Part shown: piece by piece, positions 42,489-51,657 of the stretch | Layout: each line of letters opens with the position of its first letter | Numbering within the stretch: the first letter of the stretch is position 1 | Origin: Mucilaginibacter segetis | Lineage (GTDB): Bacteria > Bacteroidota > Bacteroidia > Sphingobacteriales > Sphingobacteriaceae | Assembly: GCF_016522075.1 (NCBI RefSeq) | Contig: NZ_JAEHFW010000003.1 | Location: 248,001 to 312,000 of the forward strand | Reading direction: 5' to 3' | Length of the DNA: 64,000 nucleotides | Notes under the pieces: model-generated | What the model was told of the DNA's origin: nothing | The model's database searches: none | What the model saw: only the letters and a program-made list of their open reading frames with translations | Program-made: the position numbers and the translations under genes

Positions 42489-44663
42489 TTGTCAACAGGA
42501 AAACTCACCTTACTGCTGCTTTGCTTTTGCCTTTTGGGCAACTACGCTTTGGGCCAAAAAAAGAACGCTGCTTATCAGTATCACATTAAAAGGGCAACAT
42601 CGGCCATTAAAATTGACGGAGTAATGGACGAAGCCGCCTGGCAACGCGCCGATACCGCCGCCGATTTTTTTATGGTGCTACCGATGGATACCAGCCGTGC
42701 AAATATAAAAACCTCGGTACGGATGACCTATGATGATAACAACCTGTATGTTTTGGCGGTTTGTTATACACCAGGAGCCGGGCCTTATATGGTGCAGTCG
42801 CTTAAGCGTGATTTTGATTTTCAGAAGAACGATAATTTTATATTCTTTATTGATCCGTTTGATGCCCGTACGGATGGGTTTAGCTTTGGGGCCAATGCGG
42901 CTGGGGGGCAGTGGGACGGCAGCATGTACGAAGGCGGAAAGGTTGACCTGAGTTGGGATAATATATGGTCGTCGTCCGTAAAAAACTATGGCGACCGTTG
43001 GGTTTTTGAATGTGCTATACCGTTCAAAAGTATCCGGTATAAAAAAGGCACTCGTAACTGGGGGATCAACTTTAGCCGCAACGATTTGGTAAACAGTGAA
43101 AAATCAAGCTGGACACCTATACCGCGGCAGTTCCCTACGGCCGCGCTTGCTTACACAGGTACACTTGTTTGGGATGAGGATCCGCCGGTTGCCAGTAGTA
43201 ATATATCGGTGATACCTTATTTGCTTGGCGGATTAAGTAAAGATTTTGAGAAAGGCACACCTGTTAGCTGGCGCAAAGATGCAGGTGGCGATGCTAAAGT
43301 GGCGCTTACATCCTCACTAAACCTCGACCTTACCGTAAATCCGGATTTTTCGCAGGTGGAGGTAGATCAGCAGGTGATAAACCTGAACCGTTATGAACTG
43401 TTTTTTCCTGAAAAGCGGCAGTTCTTTTTAGAGAACGGCGACCTGTTCAGTAATTTTGGTTATTCGGATATCCGCCCGTTTTTTTCGCGTAGGATAGGGC
43501 TTAATGCACCTATTCGCTTTGGTACACGTTTAACGGGCAAGATCAATAAGGATTGGCGCGTAGGGGTGATGGATCTGCAAACCGGCGAGGCTACCGTGGG
43601 TGCCTCAGCGGCGCAAAATTATGGTATCCTTACTTTTCAGCGCCGGGTGTTTTCACGCTCTAACATCGGTATCTTATTTGTTAACCGCGATGCTACCGGC
43701 AGCACACCTGCAAGCGGGGTGGCGGGTTCTGCTTATAACCGTAATGTAGGAGTGGAGTATAACCTGGCATCGTCCAATAATATATGGACGGGTAAGCTGT
43801 TGGGGTTAAAATCATTTTCGCCGGGGGTAAAAGGCCATGATTTTGTAGCCGCGGGACATCTGCAATACCTTAGTAAATACTGGACGCTTTACCTGCAGGA
43901 TGAACATGTAGGCAAAAATTATAATGCCGAGGTTGGCTACGTGCCGCGCAGCGGATATAATAAAATCAGTCCGCTTATACTTCATAACTTTTTCCCTAAA
44001 TCAGGCGCTGTGCTTATACATGGCATACAATTGTCATCCACCTATTATTTTGATGAGGCATTTAAACGTACCGATAACGAAAGTATATTAAGTTACGTGA
44101 TCACCTTCCGTAACCGCAGTTCGCTGTCCTTTTCGGGGTTGGATACTTATGTAAAGCTACTGCGCCCGTTTGATCCAACTAATACCGGGCAGGGCAGCCT
44201 GGCCACCGGAACCGAGCACCACTGGAACACCGCCGATGTGCAGTTTGTATCTAAACCGCAAAATGTGTTTACTTACCTGTTTGATGCATCGTGGGGAGGT
44301 TATTATGATAAAGGAACGCGCCTGAGCCTTAGCGGGCAGGTGGGGTACCGATTTCAGCCGTATGTTAATTTAACACTTAATACAACCTATATTGATCTGC
44401 ACCTGCCGCTGCCTTACGGGCAAAACAGTTTTTGGCTGGTTGGCCCGCGTGCAGATGTTACGTTCACCAACTCTTTATACTTTACCACCTTTGTGCAGTA
44501 TAATCAGCAGGTTAATAACGTAAATATTAACACCCGCCTGCAATGGCGCTATCGCCCGGCTTCAGATATCTTTATTGTTTATGGCGATAATTCCATCCCC
44601 TCGCCGTTCACGGTAAAAAACAGGCAGCTGGTAGTAAAGTGGACCTATTGGTGGAATATATGA
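42489..44663 (+). CDS. DUF5916 protein with CBM9-like N-terminus
   Basis: 724 residues, starting at TTG (no ATG or GTG in the open part upstream). A signal peptide (about 5-25) precedes a CBM9/DOMON-like domain (about 35-225) with KIDGVMDEAAWQRA and FDARTDGFSFGANAAGGQWDG. The remainder is DUF5916, an outer-membrane beta-barrel region with FFPEKRQFFLENGDLF and a terminal aromatic strand KWTYWWNI. DUF5916 proteins are abundant in Bacteroidota and their role is unknown; carbohydrate handling is suggested by the CBM9-like part. Confidence 0.85.
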   Translation: MSTGKLTLLLLCFCLLGNYALGQKKNAAYQYHIKRATSAIKIDGVMDEAAWQRADTAADFFMVLPMDTSRANIKTSVRMTYDDNNLYVLAVCYTPGAGPYMVQSLKRDFDFQKNDNFIFFIDPFDARTDGFSFGANAAGGQWDGSMYEGGKVDLSWDNIWSSSVKNYGDRWVFECAIPFKSIRYKKGTRNWGINFSRNDLVNSEKSSWTPIPRQFPTAALAYTGTLVWDEDPPVASSNISVIPYLLGGLSKDFEKGTPVSWRKDAGGDAKVALTSSLNLDLTVNPDFSQVEVDQQVINLNRYELFFPEKRQFFLENGDLFSNFGYSDIRPFFSRRIGLNAPIRFGTRLTGKINKDWRVGVMDLQTGEATVGASAAQNYGILTFQRRVFSRSNIGILFVNRDATGSTPASGVAGSAYNRNVGVEYNLASSNNIWTGKLLGLKSFSPGVKGHDFVAAGHLQYLSKYWTLYLQDEHVGKNYNAEVGYVPRSGYNKISPLILHNFFPKSGAVLIHGIQLSSTYYFDEAFKRTDNESILSYVITFRNRSSLSFSGLDTYVKLLRPFDPTNTGQGSLATGTEHHWNTADVQFVSKPQNVFTYLFDASWGGYYDKGTRLSLSGQVGYRFQPYVNLTLNTTYIDLHLPLPYGQNSFWLVGPRADVTFTNSLYFTTFVQYNQQVNNVNINTRLQWRYRPASDIFIVYGDNSIPSPFTVKNRQLVVKWTYWWNI

Positions 44664-44704
44664 TGGCGTAGTTTTTGTAAAATATAAGGCATAAATATTT
44701 TGCT

Positions 44705-45181
44705 ATGAGTAAAGACCAAACTACCGATCTGCTTAAATTTTTACAACCCTTTGGCGAAGAGATTGCCGAACTGGTGCTGTGGCTGCGCGGCTTTGTATGG
44801 GACAGATATCCTACCGCCAACGAGTTAATTTATGATAACGATAATGAACTTGCTTTTGGTTGGTCGCCTACGGAGCGGATGGAGCATATATTTTGTAAGA
44901 TAACCATAGGTCGTGCCAATAAAAATATACAGTTTGGTTTTTATTGGGGCAGTGAAATAGCCGACCCCAAAAATATACTGATAGGTGAGGGTAAACAGTA
45001 TCGGTATTTATTAGTAAAACATAAAGCCGATTTTCCGCAGGAATATATTTCTAAACTAATGGCAGAGGCTTATATAAACTCACTCGCTAAAATAAAGAAT
45101 CCCGAAGAAATTGTGCAGGGTTTTACCATTACTAAAGCGGTATCAGCCGTGAAATACGAGTTGAAGGAAAAGGATGAATAA
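44705..45181 (+). CDS. DUF1801-like hypothetical protein
   Basis: A 158-residue cytosolic protein. Its features include an N-terminal helix (LLKFLQPFGEEIAELVLWLR) and a beta core with NELIYDNDNELAFGWSPTERM. It resembles DUF1801/YdhG-like folds, but the match is loose. It starts 42 bases after the DUF5916 gene on the same strand and converges with the lipoprotein gene at 45188. Confidence 0.68.
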   Translation: MSKDQTTDLLKFLQPFGEEIAELVLWLRGFVWDRYPTANELIYDNDNELAFGWSPTERMEHIFCKITIGRANKNIQFGFYWGSEIADPKNILIGEGKQYRYLLVKHKADFPQEYISKLMAEAYINSLAKIKNPEEIVQGFTITKAVSAVKYELKEKDE

Positions 45182-45187
45182 TGATTG

Positions 45188-46129
45188 CTATTTATACCCT
45201 TCCACATTAATGATAATTATACTGGGGTGTGGCATCCCTAATGTTTTACCGGGAGTAGATTTAAGATACGCCTTAAAATAACCGTTGATAATACCATGCA
45301 TTGCCCGGTTTGATGGTTCTACAAATTCCGGGAAAATAAATTTTACCGATTTGCGAAAATGAATTTCTCCGTTCTCGTCCACTATGGCCGAAAACGAATA
45401 GTTAAAATCATCATACGCTTTGTTGATAACAATGTTAAATTCCGGTAACAGATAATCTTCCATTACCACGTTCGACGACTTGTAAGCGTCGGTATTACTT
45501 ATTCTTTCTACCGTTAGCAATTTATTTTTACTGGTAAGCGTAACCGGTTGCCGGGCAGCAAATGCCTTAGTGCTATCCTTAATAGATTCTTCCACCTTTT
45601 TGCGGATAAACAGCGTATCCAGATGGTTTGGTTTAATCAGATGCGCTGCATCGGTATGCAGGGTATTTTTAATATAATCATCAGCGTACATGGTCATAAA
45701 CACGGTCGATCTTTCGCGCAGTAGCGCACGATCCTCTACCTTCATTACCTGAAATATAATACTGTCGTGGCTTAGTTTACGCAACCGCAGCCACGCCCAG
45801 GCAATATTAAAAATGGAGTCGTGATCAAATAGCACCGGGGCATTCACAAACATTTTGCGCTTGGGGTTATATATATTAACCGAATCATCGGAAGGGAAGG
45901 AGAAGTGCCAGTTAGGTTCCAGTTGATACCCTTCATTATTAAAGGATAGTCCGGATTTAAAGTTCCGGCGTACTTCGGTAAATCTTCTGCCAAAAACCGA
46001 CTTAAATGACGGGCGGGCATCTTTGGTTTCTTCTTTTTTAGTTTCGGTGTTGCAGGCACTTATAGTAATAATCGCCAAAAGTAAAATGAACAGAACAGAA
46101 CGGTTATGCGGGTGTAATATGCTTTTCAT
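45188..46129 (-). CDS. Hypothetical lipoprotein
   Basis: About 313 residues from the ATG at 46129. This start gives a proper lipoprotein signal with ISAC (Cys about 26), whereas an ATG at 46189 would add 20 residues that do not fit a signal peptide. The mature part has a KEETKDARP linker and a mixed alpha/beta body. No family is recognised. It is likely an outer-membrane or periplasmic lipoprotein. Confidence 0.7.
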   Translation of the reverse strand: MKSILHPHNRSVLFILLLAIITISACNTETKKEETKDARPSFKSVFGRRFTEVRRNFKSGLSFNNEGYQLEPNWHFSFPSDDSVNIYNPKRKMFVNAPVLFDHDSIFNIAWAWLRLRKLSHDSIIFQVMKVEDRALLRERSTVFMTMYADDYIKNTLHTDAAHLIKPNHLDTLFIRKKVEESIKDSTKAFAARQPVTLTSKNKLLTVERISNTDAYKSSNVVMEDYLLPEFNIVINKAYDDFNYSFSAIVDENGEIHFRKSVKFIFPEFVEPSNRAMHGIINGYFKAYLKSTPGKTLGMPHPSIIIINVEGYK

Positions 46130-46224
46130 GCAAACAATATGTTGAAGGCGAATATAATACAAAGCCTTTAAATGAAAAACTGCATACATTATTTAGAAAA
46201 GCGTTTGGAGTGTTTAAAATTTAG

Positions 46225-46232
46225 TATTTTTG
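46225..46232 (+). promoter_or_regulatory. -7 promoter box for tRNA-Gln
   Basis: TATTTTTG, with TTTG at 46204-46207 as a possible -33 element, 33 bases before the tRNA. Confidence 0.6.
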
Positions 46233-46265
46233 CATTACCAAAAGTTGGGTTAAAAACCCGCGTAT

Positions 46266-46336
46266 TTCCCTGTGGTGTAATGGTAACACCTCTGATTCTG
46301 GTTCAGATGATCGTGGTTCGAGCCCATGCGGGGAAA
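46266..46336 (+). tRNA. tRNA-Gln (CTG)
   Basis: 71-nt cloverleaf: acceptor TTCCCTG/CGGGGAA, D arm GTGGTGTAATGGTAACAC, anticodon loop TTCTGGT (anticodon CTG, Gln), T arm CGTGG-TTCGAGC-CCATG and discriminator A. CCA is not encoded. Confidence 0.93.
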
Positions 46337-46496
46337 CTTACTCTTCTATATAATTACTCAGCTTTATGTTATATAATTTCTGCTGAATAGGTTGACAACT
46401 TGCATGTATTAACTTTCTGGCAGGCGTATCTTATTCCATCAAACAACTATGTTCCTTTGAATTACGTTTTGGGGAAATAATGTAAAATAAATTTGC

Positions 46497-46538
46497 GCAA
46501 CTCAAAAGTTGCATATATATTTGCAACCTGAAGGTTGC
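46497..46538. promoter_or_regulatory. Two ArsR-type operators around the promoter of the ArsR gene
   Basis: GCAACT-CAAA-AGTTGC at 46497-46512 and GCAACC-TGAA-GGTTGC at 46523-46538, with the -7 box TATATTTG at 46516-46523 between them. A second TAAATTTG box is at 46488-46495. Two similar 6-4-6 palindromes flanking a promoter fit autoregulation by the ArsR protein encoded 18 bases downstream. Confidence 0.6.
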
Positions 46539-46555
46539 ATAATTTATTATAAAAT

Positions 46556-46873
46556 ATGAAACAAGATATATTCCAGGCCATAGCAGATCCTACACGGCGT
46601 GCTATTTTGACCTTACTCGCCATACAGGCTTTAACACCAAATGCAATGGCCGAAAAATTTGAAATGACCAGGCAGGCGGTATCAAAACATATTAAGGTAT
46701 TACACGATTGCGAACTGATTAAGTCCGAGCAGAGTGGGAGGGAGATTTATTATCATTTTAACGCTAAAAAGATGCAGGAATTTGACCACTGGTTAGCCCA
46801 ATTCAGGCAAAACTGGGAAACTCAATTTAACCAACTTGACCAATTATTAACCACAATTAAAACACAGAAATAA
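46556..46873 (+). CDS. ArsR family transcriptional regulator
   Basis: A 105-residue winged-helix protein, starting [21 protein letters not shown]. The HTH is [21 protein letters not shown] and the wing SGREIYYHF. No metal-binding cysteines are present, so it belongs to the non-metal ArsR group usually paired with AHSA1 proteins. It overlaps the next gene by one base (TAATG). Two palindromes upstream are likely operators. Confidence 0.93.
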   Translation: MKQDIFQAIADPTRRAILTLLAIQALTPNAMAEKFEMTRQAVSKHIKVLHDCELIKSEQSGREIYYHFNAKKMQEFDHWLAQFRQNWETQFNQLDQLLTTIKTQK

Positions 46874-47373
46874 TGAACAACGATTTGCTATTTGATTTTA
46901 ACGTTGATAAAGCAGCTAAAACGGTGTACATCACCAGGGAATTTAATGCCGGGCTGCCTTTGGTATGGGATGCCTTTACTAAGGCCGAACTACTGGACCA
47001 ATGGGGCGCACCTGCACCTATGCGCGCCAAAACCAAATACATGGATTTTAAGGTAGGCGGCCGACGATTTTACGCGATGATAAGCCCTGATGGACAGGAG
47101 CGTTGGGCGGTGCAGGAATTTACTTCCATTACTCCAAAAACCAATTTTAAAATGTACAACGCGTTTTCAGATGAAAACGAAAATCGGGAACTGCCGGGTT
47201 CGGACTGGGATTATAATTTCAGCGAACAAAATGGCATCACAAAAGTGAACATTACCATTTATAATGAATCGTTTGAGCGATTGGAAAAATTATTGGAAGG
47301 TTTCAAGATAGGTTTCACTATGACTTTAACAAATCTGGAAAATCTGTTATTAAGCTTGTCGGAAAAACAATAA
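46873..47373 (+). CDS. SRPBCC/AHSA1-family protein
   Basis: 166 residues of a START-like (SRPBCC) fold, with [27 protein letters not shown] near 22-48 and the closing helix [17 protein letters not shown]1-type proteins bind hydrophobic ligands or act with Hsp90 in eukaryotes; the bacterial role is unknown. Paired genetically with ArsR through a 1-base overlap. It is the second gene of the ArsR-AHSA1-VOC cluster. Confidence 0.9.
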   Translation: MNNDLLFDFNVDKAAKTVYITREFNAGLPLVWDAFTKAELLDQWGAPAPMRAKTKYMDFKVGGRRFYAMISPDGQERWAVQEFTSITPKTNFKMYNAFSDENENRELPGSDWDYNFSEQNGITKVNITIYNESFERLEKLLEGFKIGFTMTLTNLENLLLSLSEKQ

Positions 47374-47408
47374 AAGGAAAATTCAAATCACATTAAAAAA
47401 TAAAAATC

Positions 47409-47834
47409 ATGAGAACAATTAATCCATGGATCAATTTCAACGGAAATGCCGAAGAAGCATTTAACTTTTACAAATCAGTTTTTGGTGGCGAATTCACAAA
47501 GGTGGTACGTTTCAAGGATCTGGAAAGTGCCGAATTTAAGGTGCCGGAAAAGGAAGCCAACAAAATAATGACCATTGCCCTGCCGCTTGGTAAACACAAT
47601 GTGTTAATGGCTAATGATGTACCAGAATTTATGGGTAAGGTAAACGAACAAGAAAACAGATCAAAGATAGTAGTAAATGCTGAGAGCCGTGAAGAAGCTG
47701 ACAATATATTTAACGGATTATCGGCAGGGGGAAATATTGAAGGGCCAATTGGCGATAGCCCGTGGGGTACCTACGCCGGAATGTTCAGGGACAAATATGG
47801 TATTGAATGGATAGTGGAATTCGACCCGAGTTAA
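47409..47834 (+). CDS. VOC-superfamily (PhnB-like) protein
   Basis: A 141-residue VOC-fold protein starting MRTINPWINFNGNAEEAFNFYKSVFGGEFT, with the paired strand GTYAGMFRDKYGIEWIVEFDP. Relatives are metalloenzymes or glyoxalase-like; several, called PhnB, have unknown function. Metal ligands are incomplete in this copy. It lies 35 bases after the AHSA1 gene, so it is probably in the ArsR operon. Confidence 0.88.
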   Translation: MRTINPWINFNGNAEEAFNFYKSVFGGEFTKVVRFKDLESAEFKVPEKEANKIMTIALPLGKHNVLMANDVPEFMGKVNEQENRSKIVVNAESREEADNIFNGLSAGGNIEGPIGDSPWGTYAGMFRDKYGIEWIVEFDPS

Positions 47835-47948
47835 TATCCGGTTCAAATTTTATAGATAAAACCTATACTATTTTACTTTAAAAATATTTTGCAATTTCAT
47901 GGGTGATATTTAGGATGAAAAGTACACCTAACTATAAAGCCATGACCA

Positions 47949-48488
47949 ATGAATAAAAACAGATTATCAACTGTTGAGTTGCGTGAAGTGTTTTTTACAG
48001 CGCTTTACACAAAAGCATTTTCGGCTGTCGTCCGTTATATCGCACGAATGGGCGGCAGCCTTGAAGAAGCCCAGGATATTTTCCAGGATTCACTGGTGAT
48101 ATATTATGAAAAAATCACATCCTCACCGGCCGAAATTATTGTTAATGAGAAAGCTTATTTATTAGGTATAGCCAAAAAACTATGGCTGCAGCATTATAAA
48201 GCCAGTAGTAAGCACGAGCCCTTAAATGATTTTGACACTGTAGCGGTAACTGATGAACAACCTGCCACCCTGAAAATCCTGCATTATCTGCAAACCTCCG
48301 GCAAGAAATGCATGGAATTGCTTAAAGCTTATTATTATGATGAATTGCCTGTGCGTGATATCGCTACGCTTTTTGGTTATTCGGGAACACACTCCGCAAC
48401 CGTAGGGAAATATAAATGCCTGGAAAAAGTAAGAGAAACAGTTAAACAAAAATCATTGAACTATGCGGACTTCATTGAACAATATTAA
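47949..48488 (+). CDS. ECF-like RNA polymerase sigma factor
   Basis: A 179-residue sigma70-family protein. Region 2 is near 22-55 (AFSAVVRYIARMGGSLEEAQDIFQDS) and region 4 near 115-165 (LKAYYYDELPVRDIATLFGYS). Slightly divergent from classical ECF sigma factors, but the DIFQDSL core helix is clear. The 3' end overlaps the next gene by 26 bases, and a ClpP gene follows, so all three are likely co-transcribed. Confidence 0.88.
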   Translation: MNKNRLSTVELREVFFTALYTKAFSAVVRYIARMGGSLEEAQDIFQDSLVIYYEKITSSPAEIIVNEKAYLLGIAKKLWLQHYKASSKHEPLNDFDTVAVTDEQPATLKILHYLQTSGKKCMELLKAYYYDELPVRDIATLFGYSGTHSATVGKYKCLEKVRETVKQKSLNYADFIEQY

Positions 48489-48729
48489 AATTATTGACGA
48501 TTACCTTTCAGGATGTATGCCCCACGGTGATGCGCTTTTGTTTGAGGCCAAAATGCTGTTAAATAATGATCTGTCAAAGGATGTGGCCGTTCAGGGAGTA
48601 ACCAATAAAATTATACGGCAGTATGGCCGCCAATGCTTAAAGGCCGAAATTATTGCCGTACAGGCCAAGTTGGCTGCCGAGCCAAAACACAAGGCTTATA
48701 TACAACGCATTGCTAAACTGTTTAAATAA
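48463..48729 (+). CDS. Small soluble anti-sigma-like protein
   Basis: An 88-residue protein overlapping the sigma gene. The N-terminus NNIKIIDDYLSGCMPHGDALLFEAKMLLNND resembles the helical N-terminal part of Bacteroidota anti-sigma factors (a conserved pattern of IDxYLxG...FExxLxxD), but there is no transmembrane segment. The anti-sigma role is inferred from shape and position, not proven. It ends eight bases before clpP. Confidence 0.6.
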   Translation: MRTSLNNIKIIDDYLSGCMPHGDALLFEAKMLLNNDLSKDVAVQGVTNKIIRQYGRQCLKAEIIAVQAKLAAEPKHKAYIQRIAKLFK

Positions 48730-48737
48730 AATAAAAC

Positions 48738-49424
48738 ATGGATTTAAATGATAACGAATTCAGAAAATACGCGGTTAAGCACCATCGTATAGGCAGCCAG
48801 CATGTGGATAGCTATATGGCACGCACAACAGGCATCCCTCAAAGTATGACACCCTACATCACCGAGGAGCGTCAGCTCAACGTAGCACAAATGGACGTGT
48901 TTTCGCGCCTGATGATGGACAGGATCATATTTTTAGGTGAAACGGTAGCAGACCGGATGGCAAACATTATACAGGCGCAATTACTTTTCCTGCAATCTGT
49001 AGATCCAAAAAAGGATATCCAGCTCTATATTAATTCTCCCGGGGGAGATGTTTACTCGGGTATGGGTATTTATGATACCATGCAACTGATCACACCCGAT
49101 GTGGGTACCATTTGTATTGGCATGGCATGTTCAATGAGTGCTATTTTACTTTGTGCGGGCAAAGCAGGTAAGCGGGCCACCCTACAGCATTCGCGTGTAA
49201 TGATCCATCAGCCTTCGGGAGGTATACAGGGTGTATCGGCAGATATAGAAATTACCGCACAACAAATAATAAAAGTAAAGCATGATCTGTATAAGATCAT
49301 CGCCAGGCATAGCGGTCAAACTTATGATTGGGTGCACAAGGCTTCTGACCGCGATTACTGGATGACCGGCGCCGAAGCTAAAGCGCATGGAATTATAGAT
49401 GAAGTGTTAGGAAATACCGATTGA
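48738..49424 (+). CDS. clpP: ATP-dependent Clp protease proteolytic subunit (paralogue)
   Basis: 228 residues with the ClpP catalytic triad: Ser132 (GMACSMSA), His157 (HSRVMIHQPSGG) and Asp206 (SDRDYWM). The oligomerisation motif INSPGGDVYSG is intact. The canonical ClpP sits with tig and clpX, which are absent here, and GMACSMSA replaces the usual GMAASMGA, so this is probably a second ClpP. Its partner ATPase must be encoded elsewhere. Third gene after a sigma factor and an anti-sigma-like protein. Confidence 0.92.
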   Translation: MDLNDNEFRKYAVKHHRIGSQHVDSYMARTTGIPQSMTPYITEERQLNVAQMDVFSRLMMDRIIFLGETVADRMANIIQAQLLFLQSVDPKKDIQLYINSPGGDVYSGMGIYDTMQLITPDVGTICIGMACSMSAILLCAGKAGKRATLQHSRVMIHQPSGGIQGVSADIEITAQQIIKVKHDLYKIIARHSGQTYDWVHKASDRDYWMTGAEAKAHGIIDEVLGNTD

Positions 49425-49624
49425 ATTTACCTGCATAATATAACACATACCTTCCGCCAACATATTCACCCCTGCCGTACAAAAAGCATGGATATATTTT
49501 ATGCTTACAGTTAAGTGTATTTACCAATACTTGCCAATCTGAATAAGAGAGGATATTAAAGAATCAATAATTTATTATGGTTTTGCGGTATTTGATATTA
49601 GCTTGTTTAGTAGCGTTTAAATAT

Positions 49625-49632
49625 TATTTTTG
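49625..49632 (+). promoter_or_regulatory. -7 promoter box of the glycosyltransferase gene
   Basis: TATTTTTG, perfect consensus. It overlaps the GTG at 49632, which argues that the real start is the ATG at 49650. Confidence 0.55.
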
Positions 49633-49649
49633 TGAGCAAATGCAATGGA

Positions 49650-50678
49650 ATGGGTATTAATGCTGCCGAAAGTAAGGATGATTTAAGTACAAAACAGAAG
49701 TTATCTGACGCAGAGTTACCCATCTTTTTTTTGCAATTGGGTGCAAAAACCAGCCTGTTTTTTGACAGGATATTAAAGCAGGCAGTGTTAAGTAATGGTA
49801 CCGAAAATGTATTTATACTAACTGATACCAATTTTGAGCAGTATAGTAACTTTAACTGTATTGATATATCCGGATACGCTAACCGGGAGCGAATATTTGA
49901 TAAAGTTTATAAGCATCATTCAACTAATCCTTACTTTTTTGAAAAAACCTGTTTTGATCGTTGGTTCATTATTAATGAGCTTATAAAGGAGCATGCTATA
50001 GAAAATTTTATGTATGCCGATTGTGATGTACTTATATTAGAAGATATTAAACCCGTTTTTAATAATTTTATTAAAGATTATTACGACGGTACTATGATGT
50101 TTTTTGCCGAGGGAGAAAACAGTATTACATCGGCCCACACCTCGTTCTGGAATAGTAAATTACTTAATAGTTTTTGCGATTTTGTAATTGCTAAATATAC
50201 CGATGAGCAGCAATTAAGCACTATTGTAACTGATGCCGCGGCAGGTAAGTTTTTTGATAATAAAAACGTATCTGATATGATACTGCTGGATGTTTTCAGA
50301 ACGGAGACACTGCCGGCTACATTGCCGTTATTATCTCTTGAAGGTATTGGCATGGGCTTTGATTTTAATATAAATGCATCTTTTAATGGCTATAAGCATT
50401 ATTTTGCCTGTACAGCATATACCCGAATAAAAAAACTGATACAGAGAAGGGACGGCTTATACGGACTTGTAAAGGACGATGTAAAATCTCCGGCTTCGGT
50501 TAAATTTTATACACTTCATTTTCAGGGATATTTAACAAAGGCTTTGATACCGGTTTATGGTAATTATTCCAAAGGTGTTGAACGTTTCAAAAATAATATT
50601 ACAGGCTATTATAATTTTTTGCTGCGTAGAGGTAAATTGGCTAAAAATGCAGTAAAAAGGAGCTTTAGAAAATTTTAA
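49650..50678 (+). CDS. GT-A-fold glycosyltransferase-like protein
   Basis: About 342 residues from the ATG at 49650. An in-frame GTG at 49632 would place the start inside the -7 promoter box, so it is disfavoured. An acidic DCD motif in FMYADCDVLILEDI (Asp124 and Asp126) matches the metal-binding DxD of GT-A glycosyltransferases, after an N-terminal Rossmann-like part with NVFILTDTNFEQY. No exact GT family is assigned. It is the first gene of the exopolysaccharide region, separated from wza by 180 bases. Confidence 0.7.
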   Translation: MGINAAESKDDLSTKQKLSDAELPIFFLQLGAKTSLFFDRILKQAVLSNGTENVFILTDTNFEQYSNFNCIDISGYANRERIFDKVYKHHSTNPYFFEKTCFDRWFIINELIKEHAIENFMYADCDVLILEDIKPVFNNFIKDYYDGTMMFFAEGENSITSAHTSFWNSKLLNSFCDFVIAKYTDEQQLSTIVTDAAAGKFFDNKNVSDMILLDVFRTETLPATLPLLSLEGIGMGFDFNINASFNGYKHYFACTAYTRIKKLIQRRDGLYGLVKDDVKSPASVKFYTLHFQGYLTKALIPVYGNYSKGVERFKNNITGYYNFLLRRGKLAKNAVKRSFRKF

Positions 50679-50796
50679 TTGTGATGTTAAAATGCTGAGA
50701 AGCACAGAAGTGAATAAATATGAAATATTTTACTATTTTTAAATGCGAACGGATTTATATTTAAAAAGTAAAGTAAATTTAGTAAACAATAATTTT

Positions 50797-50804
50797 TAAG
50801 TTTG
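50797..50804 (+). promoter_or_regulatory. -7 promoter box of the exopolysaccharide operon
   Basis: TAAGTTTG, perfect consensus, 56 bases before the wza-like ATG. Confidence 0.6.
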
Positions 50805-50860
50805 CAGTTGCGCAGTATTAGTTATAATGACATTGCAGTCATAGTAACTGTTATTTTTAT

Positions 50861-51643
50861 ATGAAAAGAACCACATCCTATCCAATCAATATTTTTTTAG
50901 CATTAATAGTATTGACTTCATTGAATTCATGTCTGACTTCAAAAAATCTGGCATATTTTAATAATATAGCACGGGATAGTATTTCGCAAATACAACCACA
51001 AAATCTGCAAACCAGTATCAATAAAAATGATATATTACAAATAAACATATCAGTACTGGATGAAACAACCACACATTTGCTTAATGCGCCAACAGCTGTT
51101 AGCACAGGTGGATCTTCAGGGTCTCTTAACGGGTATTTGGTTGATGAAAGCGGCATAGTGCAACTGCCGCTACTAGGGTCAATAAAGGCAGAAGGTTTAA
51201 CCAAGTTTGACCTGGCCTCAAAAATAGCGTCGGAATTATTAAAAAGAAAAATAGCAAAGGAACCTATAGTTAATGTGCGTATACTTAATTACAAGGTAAC
51301 CGTATTAGGTGAAGTAACCCATCCGGGGGTAATACCCGTACCTAATGAGCATATTACCCTGCCCGAAGCATTGGCCAGCGCGGGTGATTTAACGGCCTTC
51401 GGAAAGCGGGACAATGTATTGCTGATAAGAGAGAGTAATGGTCAGCGAATTTATAAACGCTTTAGCCTTAACCAAAGCCAAATATTTGATCCGGAACTTT
51501 ATAATCTTCAAAATCAAGATATTATTTATGTTCAGCCTAATGCAGCAAGGGCGGGAAGCTCAGACCGCGCCACCCAATTAATTCCTATCGCCTTTAGCGC
51601 TGTTTCGCTTTTGTTAGTTATATATCTTCAATTGATTAAATAA
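50861..51643 (+). CDS. Polysaccharide export lipoprotein (Wza/OPX-like)
   Basis: 260 residues. Lipoprotein signal with LNSC (Cys about 24). A Poly_export domain (about 50-130) with INKNDILQINISVLDE and an SLBB-type domain (about 145-225), GEVTHPGVIPVP and LPEALASAGDLTAFG, then a C-terminal hydrophobic stretch (about 240-258). It forms the outer-membrane/periplasm conduit for polysaccharide. It heads the export operon with the Wzc-like gene. Confidence 0.92.
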   Translation: MKRTTSYPINIFLALIVLTSLNSCLTSKNLAYFNNIARDSISQIQPQNLQTSINKNDILQINISVLDETTTHLLNAPTAVSTGGSSGSLNGYLVDESGIVQLPLLGSIKAEGLTKFDLASKIASELLKRKIAKEPIVNVRILNYKVTVLGEVTHPGVIPVPNEHITLPEALASAGDLTAFGKRDNVLLIRESNGQRIYKRFSLNQSQIFDPELYNLQNQDIIYVQPNAARAGSSDRATQLIPIAFSAVSLLLVIYLQLIK

Positions 51644-51657
51644 TATTCTTTTTGTTA

